From contig JALHUM010000358.1 in assembly GCA_022865905.1 (NCBI GenBank), positions 1 to 41,617 on the forward strand: a stretch of DNA of 41,617 nt. The letters are read 5' to 3'. Made by a program: the position numbers and the translations under genes. Shown here one piece after another: positions 32,946-41,617 of this stretch. Numbering within the stretch: the first letter of the stretch is position 1; every line of letters begins with the position of its first letter. Below the pieces are notes generated by a model that had not been told where the DNA came from, did not search any database, and saw nothing but the letters and a program-made list of their open reading frames with translations. Source of the DNA: Anaerolineales bacterium. Its GTDB lineage: Bacteria; Chloroflexota; Anaerolineae; Anaerolineales; Villigracilaceae.

Positions 32946-34075
32946 CTGGACTTATTGACCCCCACATCCACCTGCGCGAACCCGGTGCGACCCACAAGGA
33001 AGACTGGGACTCCGGCACGTCGGCCGCGCTGGCGGGCGGATTTACTCTGGTGCTGGCCATGCCGAACACAAAGCCACCCATCTTCGACGCCGCCACCCTC
33101 GACCTGGCGCTTGCCGCGGCGCGCTCCAAAGCCCGCTGTGACTACGCCCAGTTTGTCGGTGCAGGGCCGGATAATGCCAGTTGGGGCAGGCGCACCGCTC
33201 GTGCCGCGAACACCGACGGCACGCCGGTGCGAGACGGCAAGGGGCTACCCCGAGGGGCGGCGGGCTTGAAAATGTACCTCGACAGCACCTTCGGTCAACT
33301 GCGCCTGGACGACATGACTCTCTGGATGCAGCACTTCCAGAACTGGCCCAAGGACATGCCCATAGTAGCTCACGCCGAGAGCCGCAGCATGGCGGCGGTG
33401 ATTTTAATGGCCGCAATCTACGACAGGCCGGTGCACATCGCTCACGTCTCGCTGCGGGAGGAAATCCTGCTCATCAAGGCGGCCAAGGAGCGGGGGATCA
33501 AGGTCACGTGCGAGGTCACTCCGCATCATTTGTTTCTCACCCAGCCCCCATCCAACCCTCCCCTAAATTCGCAGAATTTGGGGGAGGGCAAGGGAGTGGG
33601 CGGGGGCAGATGGGAAGTCCGCCCACGCCTCGCCACGCAAGTCGATGTTGACGCCCTCTGGCAGAACCTGGATGTCATTGACTGCTTCGCCACCGACCAC
33701 GCCCCGCACACCCTGGCCGAGAAGGACGGTGAGAATCCGCCGCCCGGCTTCCCTGGGTTGGAAACTGCATTGCCGTTACTGTTAACAGCGGTTGACAGTG
33801 GGCGGTTGACGGTGGATGATATTATTTTGCGGATGCACACCAACCCCCGCCGCATCTTCAACCTGCCTGAACAGCCTGAAACCTGGATTGAGGTGGACGC
33901 TGACGCACGATACGAGATCCGCGCCGCGGAGATGAAATCCCGCTGCGGGTGGACACCGTTCGAGGGCTGGAAGGTGAAAGGACGCTTGCATAAGGTTGTG
34001 CTGCGCGGTAAAACAGCGTTTGAGGATGGCAAGATCCTCGTCAAACCCGGTTTCGGGATAAATGTGAGAGGATAG
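32936..34075 (+). CDS. pyrC: Dihydroorotase, CAD-like
   Basis: Converts carbamoyl aspartate to dihydroorotate in pyrimidine synthesis. A protein of 379 residues. Metal ligands: H10 and H12 ([12 protein letters not shown]), carbamylated K112 ([10 protein letters not shown]), H146 (VAHAE), H170 (IAHVS) and D254 ([14 protein letters not shown]). The flexible-loop residues T118 and F119 match the TF pair of human CAD dihydroorotase. Much of the chain reads like the CAD domain ([48 protein letters not shown]). Two segments, residues 86-99 and about 204-224, are coded by hairpin repeats and look like in-frame insertions. The start codon lies in a word array with no Shine-Dalgarno. First gene of pyrC-pyrB, behind an attenuator. 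Confidence 0.94.
   Translation: MRLPGLIDPHIHLREPGATHKEDWDSGTSAALAGGFTLVLAMPNTKPPIFDAATLDLALAAARSKARCDYAQFVGAGPDNASWGRRTARAANTDGTPVRDGKGLPRGAAGLKMYLDSTFGQLRLDDMTLWMQHFQNWPKDMPIVAHAESRSMAAVILMAAIYDRPVHIAHVSLREEILLIKAAKERGIKVTCEVTPHHLFLTQPPSNPPLNSQNLGEGKGVGGGRWEVRPRLATQVDVDALWQNLDVIDCFATDHAPHTLAEKDGENPPPGFPGLETALPLLLTAVDSGRLTVDDIILRMHTNPRRIFNLPEQPETWIEVDADARYEIRAAEMKSRCGWTPFEGWKVKGRLHKVVLRGKTAFEDGKILVKPGFGINVRG
33191..33231. repeat. In-frame hairpin in pyrC, first
   Basis: CGCACCG-CT-CGTGCCG pairs with CGGCACG-C-CGGTGCG, 10-nt loop. It encodes residues 86-99, a segment without counterpart in CAD dihydroorotase as I recall it. Confidence 0.75.
33556..33588. repeat. In-frame hairpin in pyrC, second
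   Basis: CCCTCCCCTAAATTC, loop GCA, GAATTTGGGGGAGGG: 15-bp arms with one mismatch. It encodes residues 207-218 between HHLFL and EVRP. Confidence 0.85.
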
Positions 34076-34124
34076 GCTAAAGCAATCCACCCCGCTAGCC
34101 CGATTCATACTCAAAACGATATCT

Positions 34125-34144
34125 ATCAGACTAGGAGACTAAAC
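34125..34144. repeat. AGACTA words supplying the pyrB ribosome binding site
   Basis: ATCAGACTAGGAGACTAAAC lies directly before the pyrB ATG. The AGGAG is embedded in two AGACTA-type words. Confidence 0.6.
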
Positions 34145-35119
34145 ATGCCCACCCCTTCCCCAAACCCCCACCTGCCCTTCGGCGACCAGCGCACAGCGCC
34201 CTGGTACGGCAGAGACATCATCTCGGTCAAGCAGTTCGGCCGCGAAGACCTGGAATACATCTTTGCCGTGGCGCACGAGATGCACGACATGGTGGACCAC
34301 ATCGGAACCTTCGACCTGCTCAAAGGCAAGATCCTGGCCAACCTTTTCTACGAACCGTCCACCCGCACATCGTCGTCGTTCACCGCAGCGATGGAACGGC
34401 TGGGCGGCTCGGTCATCCCGATCAACGAGGTCAAATACTCGTCGGTCTCGAAGGGTGAGAGCCTTCCCGACACCGTCCGCACCCTGGAATGCTACACGGA
34501 TGTGATCGTCATCCGCCACCCGGAAGTTGGCTCGGCGGCCATCGCGGCCAAGGCGGCCCGCAAGCCGGTCATCAACGCCGGCGACGGCATCGGCGAGCAC
34601 CCCACCCAGGCCCTACTCGACGCCTTTACCATCAAGGAAGAACTCGGCCACATTGATGGTCTCACCGTCACCCTGCTCGGCGACCTGAAGCACGGGCGCA
34701 CCGTCCACTCGCTGGCGCGCCTGCTCTCGCTCTACAAGGTCAGGCTGAACTATGTCGCGCCCGACATCCTGCGCATGCCGGCCGAACTGATTGACGAACT
34801 CAAGGCCAAGAAGGTCGAGCAAGCCGAGTACACCACCCTCGACCAGGCCCTGCCCGAGACCGACGTGCTGTACGTGACGCGCGTCCAGAAGGAACGCTTC
34901 ACCGACGAGGCCGTTTTCGAGTCGGTCAAGGGCGCCTATGTGATTGATCCGAAGGTGATGAAAGCTGCCAAGGAACGCATGATCGTGATGCACCCGTTGC
35001 CGCGCGTCGGCGAGATTTCTCCCGAGTTCGACGACGACCCACGTGCTGCGTATTTCCGCCAGATGGAGTATGGGTTATACGTTAGAATGGCTTTGTTGGC
35101 GATGGTGCTTGGGAAAGCG

Positions 35120-35122
<3 letters not shown>
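34145..35122 (+). CDS. pyrB: Aspartate carbamoyltransferase catalytic subunit
   Basis: Condenses carbamoyl phosphate and aspartate to carbamoyl aspartate (325 residues). Carbamoyl-phosphate site STRTS at 72-76 ([15 protein letters not shown]), then the second segment [20 protein letters not shown]. The aspartate domain has [30 protein letters not shown] and the closing [20 protein letters not shown]. No regulatory subunit (PyrI) gene follows. The gene order pyrC-pyrB repeats the DHO-ATC order inside animal CAD, although the proteins are separate here. 69 bp separate it from pyrC, and AGGAG precedes the ATG. The TAA stop begins a word array. Confidence 0.97.
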
Positions 35123-36588
<1,466 letters not shown>

Positions 36589-36649
36589 ATGTTGCCATAA
36601 CCGCCCGGCGGTTGTAGAATACACGTGACTTTTCGCTCGAGGAGACCTT

Positions 36650-38272
36650 ATGCGACGCTGGAACGGCTGGGGTGAGGCTGCCATCACATACCCGCTGCCC
36701 GAAACCGCTGCACAATACCTGGAAACGCGGATCGGCGCGGGACTGCGCCTGGAGGATGCTTCGCTGGAACGTGTCCTGGCGAACATCCCCCCCGTGCGCC
36801 TTTCGCCCCATCCCTGCCTCTCGACCGACCCGGAAGACCGCCTGCGCCACGCACGAGGACAATCCCTCCCGGATTGGATCGCCCTTCGCTCCGGACGCGT
36901 TGGCGTCTTCCCGGATGGCGTGGCCTACCCGGCCTGTGACGAGGACGTGCGCGCCTTGCTGGATTACGCCCGTCGCACCGGTACTCGCCTGATCCCCTAC
37001 GGCGGCGGGACGAGCGTGGTCGGGCACATCAACCCGCTCCCCGGCGGCGCGCCCGTCCTGACCCTCGACCTGTCGCGCCTCAACCGTCTGCTCGAATTGG
37101 ATGAAACCAGTCGGTTAGCCACGTTCGAGGCGGGCATTACCGGCCCCGAAATCGAAAAGCAACTTAACGCGCGCGGTTACACCCTCGGCCACTATCCCCA
37201 ATCCTTTGAATACTCCACCCTCGGGGGCTGGATCGCGGCGCGCTCCAGTGGACAGCAATCCTATTACTATGGGCGCATCGAAAACCTGTTCGCCGGAGGC
37301 CACGTGGAGACTCCGCTCGGCGCACTGGATCTGCCTCCCCATCCGGCCTCGGCCGCCGGACCGGACCTGTGCCAGATGGTCCTCGGCTCAGAAGGGCGTC
37401 TCGGCATCATCACCCGCGCCACTGTGCGGGTACGGCCATTGCCGGAAGAAGAATCCTTCCAAGCCTTCTTTTTCCACGATTGGGAATCGGGCGCGGCGGC
37501 GGTGCGCGAGATCGCCCAGGCCGGACTGAAACTCTCGATGCTGCGCCTGAGCAACGCGCTGGAAACCACGACCACGCTGGCGCTATCCGGCAAGGGTAAA
37601 CTCGTCGAATGGGCCAATCGAGGCTTATCCTTTCTGCGATATGCCGAAGGGCGCTGCTTACTGATCGCGGGGTTCACCGCCGAAAAGAGGGGTAAGGCTG
37701 CCAGGGAGCAATTCGCCGCGGCCCGGGAGGTCATCCGCGCCCACGGCGGATTGTGGACGGGCACGCCCATCGGCAAAATGTGGAAAAAGTCGCGCTTCCT
37801 GACGCCTTATTTGCGTAACACGCTCTGGGAGCGCGGTTACGCCCTGGATACGCTGGAGACTGCCGTCACGTGGGCGAACGTGATGCCAACGGCAGAAGAA
37901 ACCCAGAAGGTTATCCGCGAAGGACTGGCAGAAATCGGCGAGCGTGTCCTTGTCTTTGCCCACCTCTCGCACATGTACAAGGATGGGGCCGGCATCTACG
38001 TGACCTATCTATACCGCCGCGCTGCATACCCTTCGGCTTCGCTCAGGGCAAGCCCGGATGAAACGCTGCGCCGCTGGCAGGCTTTGAAAGGCGCGGCCAG
38101 CCGCGTCATCGTGGCGCACGGCGGGACGATCAGCCACCAGCACGGCGTCGGACTGGATCACGCCCCATATCTCGCTGCCGAAAAAGGCAAGCTCGGCATG
38201 CAGATGCTGGAATCGGTGAGACGCAGCCTTGACCCTGAGGGCCTGCTCAACCCGGGGAAGTTGCTCTCATGA
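36650..38272 (+). CDS. FAD-binding oxidase, alkyldihydroxyacetonephosphate synthase-like
   Basis: A VAO/PCMH-family flavoprotein of 540 residues most like AGPS, which exchanges the acyl chain of acyl-DHAP for an alkyl chain in ether-lipid synthesis. It begins MRRWNGWGE, a typical AGPS-type start. The FAD domain has LIPYGGGTSVVGHINPL, EAGITGPEIEKQLNARGYTL, STLGGWIAARSSGQQSYYYG and MVLGSEGRLGIITRATVRVR. The end AHGGTISHQHGVGLDHAPYL is characteristic. Residues around 461-470 (PSASLRAS) are coded by a CTTCGGCTTCGCTCAGGGCA repeat. ATG follows CGAGGAGACCTT. With glpD about 1.2 kb downstream it suggests glycerol-phosphate/ether-lipid chemistry. Another FAD oxidase role cannot be excluded. Confidence 0.85.
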   Translation: MRRWNGWGEAAITYPLPETAAQYLETRIGAGLRLEDASLERVLANIPPVRLSPHPCLSTDPEDRLRHARGQSLPDWIALRSGRVGVFPDGVAYPACDEDVRALLDYARRTGTRLIPYGGGTSVVGHINPLPGGAPVLTLDLSRLNRLLELDETSRLATFEAGITGPEIEKQLNARGYTLGHYPQSFEYSTLGGWIAARSSGQQSYYYGRIENLFAGGHVETPLGALDLPPHPASAAGPDLCQMVLGSEGRLGIITRATVRVRPLPEEESFQAFFFHDWESGAAAVREIAQAGLKLSMLRLSNALETTTTLALSGKGKLVEWANRGLSFLRYAEGRCLLIAGFTAEKRGKAAREQFAAAREVIRAHGGLWTGTPIGKMWKKSRFLTPYLRNTLWERGYALDTLETAVTWANVMPTAEETQKVIREGLAEIGERVLVFAHLSHMYKDGAGIYVTYLYRRAAYPSASLRASPDETLRRWQALKGAASRVIVAHGGTISHQHGVGLDHAPYLAAEKGKLGMQMLESVRRSLDPEGLLNPGKLLS

Positions 38273-38291
38273 AAAGGGAGAATCAGTAAAT

Positions 38292-38365
38292 CACGAAAGC
38301 GTAGTAACGACTTTAGTCGTTCGGCGAAAAAGCGACTGAAGTCGCTACTACAAATGCTTTTCGTG
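38292..38365. repeat. Large nested palindrome (cruciform-type repeat)
   Basis: The outer arms CACGAAAGC/GCTTTTCGTG enclose two 21-nt arms beginning GTAGTAACGACTTTAGTCGT and ending AGTCGCTACTAC. The arms pair with four differences. Each arm is itself a palindrome (ACGACT/AGTCGT and AGCGACT/AGTCGCT). The rest of 38273-38549 shows no gene or convincing promoter. Confidence 0.8.
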
Positions 38366-38549
38366 AAGTACTGAGGACTTTACTTTTCGCTAACTCGTGC
38401 CTTGACAGCATATGTGGCAATTTACTCGAAAATCCGACGGTTTAGCCTATATTTGGGACGCCATATCTGGGAAAAATAGCTGATTTTAACGTTGTTTCTA
38501 CATATATAACGTAAATCTCAACTTAGCGGAAACTAAAGGAGAATAGCAG

Positions 38550-39098
38550 ATGAGAAAATTAGTTGCCTTTCTTTTGTTGGTCCTGTTTACCCTGACAGCC
38601 TGCGGCCCTCAGCCAACAGTCAAGCACTTCGAAAATGACGGGATAGCGTTTGATTACCCCGCCTCGTGGCGTAGCATGTCCGAAGTATTCGGCGCTGAAT
38701 ACCTTGACGATAATTTCCGCGGCTTTGGGATGCAAGAAATTGTCGCCATAACCAGCATGAAAAAGAAGGGGCAGTTCGGCGCTTATTTCAACGTGGCGAC
38801 CAGGCCACTCCCAGCTGGGCAGAACTTGGAAGATACCTATCGTCAAGCCTACCAGGATTACTTCAACATCAATCGTTCTTCAAGGGAAATCTCGGAAGAC
38901 ACCATTGCGGTAGATGGAATCACCGCCTTGCGCAAGATTTACCAGAGCCCAGTTGGAGAGCCTTGGTGGGACTACGTAGATATCTGGCTGGAAAAAGATG
39001 GCGTGATTTATCTTCTTTCTTTTCATTGCTTATTAAACACCCTTGAGCATCACGAACAAGATTTACAGACGATCCTCAATGCTTTTCACGTAAAGTGA
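38550..39098 (+). CDS. Small lipoprotein, PsbP/DUF1795-like
   Basis: A 182-residue exported lipoprotein: signal peptide with LFTLTAC (Cys18). The mature part fits the PsbP-like alpha/beta sandwich: FENDGIAFDYPASWRSM near the start (the FxxPxxW motif of such proteins), then IDGIT-like AVDGITALRKIYQ, and a C-terminal WLEKDGVIYLLSFHCLLNT ending in a helix. Bacterial members are of unknown function. AAAGGAGAATAGCAG precedes the ATG. It stands between the AGPS-like gene and a thioredoxin-fold gene, with 22 bp to the latter. Confidence 0.8.
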   Translation: MRKLVAFLLLVLFTLTACGPQPTVKHFENDGIAFDYPASWRSMSEVFGAEYLDDNFRGFGMQEIVAITSMKKKGQFGAYFNVATRPLPAGQNLEDTYRQAYQDYFNINRSSREISEDTIAVDGITALRKIYQSPVGEPWWDYVDIWLEKDGVIYLLSFHCLLNTLEHHEQDLQTILNAFHVK

Positions 39099-39120
39099 GC
39101 TTATTTCGAGAGAACAAATC

Positions 39121-39393
39121 TTGCTCAATATCAAAATCCTCGGCGTTCGACATCCCGAGCGTTACGCGGTCAGGCGCAGCGTCCTTTCTGCTCAAAACGA
39201 ATTGCAGGCTCAATATCCCGATCTGGCGGTGGAGATCGCTGAGATCAAAGACCCGGGCGAGATCGGTAAATATGCTTTAGTGCTGATCTTGCCCAGCCTG
39301 GTGGTCAACGAAAAACTGGTCTGCACCGGGCGGTTCCCGGCCAAAAAAGAGGTCCTCGGCTGGTTGCTGGAGGCGATGGGCAAAGAAAATTAA
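39121..39393 (+). CDS. Thioredoxin-fold protein lacking the CxxC motif
   Basis: A 90-residue protein with the outline of the small thioredoxin_3/redox-disulfide family: LNIKILGVRHPERYAVRRSV, then PDLAVEIAEIKDPGEIGKYA, the cis-Pro segment LILPSLVVNEKLVCTGRFPA and the closing helix KKEVLGWLLEAMG. At the place where this family has CxxC after the first strand, it reads RHPERYAV, so redox chemistry in the usual way is not possible. The start is TTG at 39121; no ATG exists in frame after the stop at 39091. It is likely co-transcribed with the lipoprotein. The TAA stop runs into a CCACAGAG word array. Confidence 0.7.
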   Translation: MLNIKILGVRHPERYAVRRSVLSAQNELQAQYPDLAVEIAEIKDPGEIGKYALVLILPSLVVNEKLVCTGRFPAKKEVLGWLLEAMGKEN

Positions 39394-39490
39394 CCACAGA
39401 GTACACATGTGTGCCTGCGCACAGTGCAGGCAGAGCGCACGGAGAAAAGAAAATAATCTCTGTGGTCTCTGTGCTCTCTGTGGTGAATTA
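39391..39490. repeat. CCACAGAG/CTCTGTGG word array with a hairpin, before glpD
   Basis: ACCACAGAGTACAC on the 5' side and CTCTGTGGTCTCTGTGCTCT on the 3' side are complementary words. A TGCCTGC/GCAGGCA hairpin (39412-39432) sits inside. It begins in the stop codon of the thioredoxin-fold gene. Confidence 0.8.
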
Positions 39491-39505
39491 TGGAAGGATG
39501 TTTTC

Positions 39506-41086
39506 ATGTGGGAAAAAAATTGGCGTGACACCGTCTGGTCGCAGCTAGACCGCGAATTCGATCTCATCGTAATCGGCGGAGGCATCACCGGCGCGGGAAT
39601 TCTACGCGAGGCAGCCCGCGCCGGGCTGAAAGCCGTCCTGTTCGAGCAGGGCGATTTCGCTTCCGGCACCTCCAGCCGTTCTTCGAAGCTGGTACACGGC
39701 GGCCTGCGCTACCTGCGCCATGCAAAAATCAAGTTGACCTACGAATCGGTGCACGAGCGCGAGCACCTGCTGAAAGAAGGCCGCGGCCTGGTCATACCCC
39801 TGCCGTTCCTGATGGCAAACTTTCGCGGCGACAAAATCCCTGCCTGGGTCTTTGGCGTTGGCTTGTCGCTCTACGACATCATGGCGCTCAAGTGGAACCA
39901 CGCCTATTACCAGCCGAATGGCCTGCGCGTCCTCTGTCCGCAACTGACCTCAACTGAGATGGTCGCTGGTTACCGTTACTTCGACGCCCAAACCGACGAT
40001 GCCCGGCTGGTGCTGCGCGTGATCCTGGAAGCGACAAAAGATGGCGCGCTGGCTTTGAACTATGCCCGCGTAGAGGGATTGATAAAAACTGGCGGACGCG
40101 TCCGTGGCGTAGCGGTGCGGGACCTCGCGCCTGGTTCCGCCAAAACGGCCGAAGTCCGCGCCCGGGCCGTGATCAACGCCACGGGCGCCTGGGCAGATGA
40201 ACTGCGGGGACAGGTCGGAGGTCTGGCGCGCTTGCGTATCTTGCGCGGCAGCCATTTATTCTTTTCCTCCGCCAAACTCCCGCTGGCGCGCGCCGTCACC
40301 CTCCTTCATCCAAAAGACGGACGCCCGGTCTTCATCATCCCCTGGGAGGGTGTGACCCTGGTCGGCACTACCGACGTGGATCACGGCGCGGCCCCATCCA
40401 CCGACCTGCGCATTGGCGAAGCGGAGGCCGCCTACCTGATGGACTCGGTGACGCACGCCTTCCCCGGCCTGGGCCTTTCGCTGGCTGACGTGCAGTCCAC
40501 GCTGGCCGGGGTGCGGGCGGTGGTGGATACCGGCAAGGCTGATCCGAGCAAGGAATCGCGTGAGTTCGTCTTATGGAACGAAGCCGGGCTTCTGACGGTC
40601 AGCGGCGGCAAGCTGACCACCTTCCGGCTGATGGCACAGACCGCGCTGCGCGCCGTGCGCGCCGCCTTGCCGGAGCACACGCGCCTGGGCCGCGACGAGC
40701 GCGTCCTCGACCTGCTGCCTCCCGAGACGACCGTTTGCGATCTGCCGCCCGTACTGCGCCTGCGATTGCTCGGACGCTATGGGAACGAGGCCTGCAACCT
40801 TACCGAGGTAGCAACAGAAGGGAAGTTGGAAACCATCGGTGATAGCCCCTCGCTGTGGGCCGAACTGCGCTGGGCGGCGCGCGCCGAGGGCGTGGTGCAC
40901 CTGGATGACCTGCTGGCGCGCCGTCTGCGCCTGGCGATCAACCTGCCTGGCGGCGGCCTGGCGCAAATGGATCGCATCCGCGCCATCGTCCAGCCGGAGT
41001 TGGGCTGGGATGACGGGAGATGGAAAGAAGAGGCCGAGGCTTACGGAAAAACCTGGCGGGCATATTATTCACCGCCATCGGCGTAG
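39506..41086 (+). CDS. glpD: Glycerol-3-phosphate dehydrogenase (FAD-dependent)
   Basis: A membrane-associated flavoenzyme that oxidises glycerol 3-phosphate to DHAP and passes electrons to quinone (526 residues). The FAD-binding motif DLIVIGGGITGAGILREAAR is followed by FEQGDFASGTSSRSSKLVHG and GLRYLRHAKIKL, both hallmark segments. Later it has ATGAWADELR, then SHLFFSSAKL, WEGVTLVGTTDVDH, and the C-terminal all-helical DAO_C domain from about residue 395. The ATG at 39506 with AAGGA upstream is the start; a longer frame to 39407 would be translated from the repeat array. It supplies DHAP, the backbone used by AGPS-type ether-lipid synthesis. Confidence 0.95.
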   Translation: MWEKNWRDTVWSQLDREFDLIVIGGGITGAGILREAARAGLKAVLFEQGDFASGTSSRSSKLVHGGLRYLRHAKIKLTYESVHEREHLLKEGRGLVIPLPFLMANFRGDKIPAWVFGVGLSLYDIMALKWNHAYYQPNGLRVLCPQLTSTEMVAGYRYFDAQTDDARLVLRVILEATKDGALALNYARVEGLIKTGGRVRGVAVRDLAPGSAKTAEVRARAVINATGAWADELRGQVGGLARLRILRGSHLFFSSAKLPLARAVTLLHPKDGRPVFIIPWEGVTLVGTTDVDHGAAPSTDLRIGEAEAAYLMDSVTHAFPGLGLSLADVQSTLAGVRAVVDTGKADPSKESREFVLWNEAGLLTVSGGKLTTFRLMAQTALRAVRAALPEHTRLGRDERVLDLLPPETTVCDLPPVLRLRLLGRYGNEACNLTEVATEGKLETIGDSPSLWAELRWAARAEGVVHLDDLLARRLRLAINLPGGGLAQMDRIRAIVQPELGWDDGRWKEEAEAYGKTWRAYYSPPSA

Positions 41087-41194
41087 GGCAGGATTCCATT
41101 CCCGCCGATACATTTCGCCTCCAAACATACCGGGTAAAATGCGCAGGTGAGTTACAATCAGGGGGTAAATTTCCACACAGAGAAGGCTGCGAAC

Positions 41195-41617
41195 ATGCAC
41201 ATATTGGTCACCAACGATGATGGTGTGCAGGCTCCCGGGCTGCTGGCGTTGGCGCAGGAAATGCGGACATTGGGCAAGGTTACCGTCTTTGCCCCGGATC
41301 ACAACTGGTCGGCTTCGGGGCACGTCAAGACGATGGATCGCCCGCTGCGCGCCCGGGAGGTGCTCCTTGCCGATGGCACCTCTGCCCTGACGACCGACGG
41401 CGCGCCCTCCGACAGCGTGGCACTGGCCCTGCTGGGCGTGGTGAAAGAGAAGATTGATCTGGTGGTTTCGGGGATTAATCCGCACGAGAATATCGGCCAC
41501 GATGTGACCTACTCCGGCACAGTGACAGCGGCCATGGAGGCGGTCATCGGCGGCGTGCCGGGCATTGCCGTTTCGCTGCACGCCCCGGAGAATCACCAAG
41601 ACGTTTTGGATTACAGC
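41195..41617 (+). CDS. surE: 5'/3'-nucleotidase SurE, N-terminal part (runs off the right edge)
   Basis: SurE is a metal-dependent nucleotidase/exopolyphosphatase linked to survival. The visible 141 codons begin MHILVTNDDGVQAPGLLALA, with the metal-binding DD pair. APDHNWSASGH and LTTDGAPSDSVALALL follow. The diagnostic SGINPHENIGHDVTYSGTVT and AAMEAVIGGVPGIAVSL come next. The reading frame is open to the last base, so the 3' end lies outside the window. Opposite-strand open frames here are spurious. The 108 bp before the ATG hold no clear promoter. Confidence 0.95.
   Translation, partial: MHILVTNDDGVQAPGLLALAQEMRTLGKVTVFAPDHNWSASGHVKTMDRPLRAREVLLADGTSALTTDGAPSDSVALALLGVVKEKIDLVVSGINPHENIGHDVTYSGTVTAAMEAVIGGVPGIAVSLHAPENHQDVLDYS

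Noticed and set aside
33779-33816. Array-like text TTAACAGCGGTTGACAGTGG in pyrC as a third insertion
   Set aside because: The residues [16 protein letters not shown] agree with dihydroorotase homologues, so the resemblance is likely accidental.
39407-39505. N-terminal extension of GlpD through the repeat array
   Set aside because: Cys-rich text with no family counterpart. The ATG at 39506 has a ribosome binding site and fits the normal start.

Overview
The window looks like a chromosomal segment of a GC-rich bacterium, most likely a member of the Chloroflexota (Anaerolineae-like). The basis is mixed. The 16S rRNA 5' part carries the variant bacterial 338 site found in lineages outside the usual EUB338 target. 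Several proteins have the flavour of that class: lamin-tail and Asp-box lipoproteins, DUF4870 membrane proteins and an AGPS-like oxidase. The phylum assignment is inference. Most of the window is housekeeping DNA.

Layout. Positions 1-805 hold the 5' part of a 16S rRNA gene on the minus strand with two strong tandem promoters. A minus-strand block follows (832-5386): an Asp-box lipoprotein, a lamin-tail membrane protein, dnaX, ebfC and recR. Next is a heat-shock operon (5407-11959, minus): CIRCE-hrcA-grpE-dnaK-dnaJ, an AT-rich HEPN-like gene, and prmA. Positions 12065-13186 carry two DUF4870 membrane protein genes. Positions 13210-17003 carry a glycine-cleavage operon (gcvH-gcvPA-gcvPB) behind a tandem glycine riboswitch and terminator. 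Positions 17122-20260 hold a methyltransferase, a MITE-like element, a glycyl-radical-enzyme activase and two DinB-fold genes. Positions 20386-23016 hold an ABC exporter operon with a winged-helix regulator and a probable autoregulatory operator. Positions 23132-27954 hold the three-gene proton-translocating transhydrogenase, a small DUF6504-like gene, a sugar nucleotidyltransferase and two gene remnants. Positions 28019-30687 hold pcrA and mscL. Positions 30839-35122 hold an oligopeptide-type binding protein and a pyrC-pyrB operon with a leader-peptide attenuator. Positions 35206-41617 hold a GH1 glucosidase broken by an in-frame TAG, an AGPS-like oxidase, a lipoprotein, a thioredoxin-fold protein without its CxxC, glpD and the start of surE.

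The most striking property is an invasion by short hairpins and quasi-periodic word arrays. Many arrays begin exactly at stop codons. They supply stop codons (pcrA), start codons (pyrC) or Shine-Dalgarno sequences (pyrB, gcvPA). Related hairpins sit in frame inside pyrC (twice) and grpE, and probably prmA, gcvPB and the AGPS-like oxidase. Two more occupy variable arms of the glycine riboswitch, and one sits at the break point of a truncated oligoendopeptidase gene.
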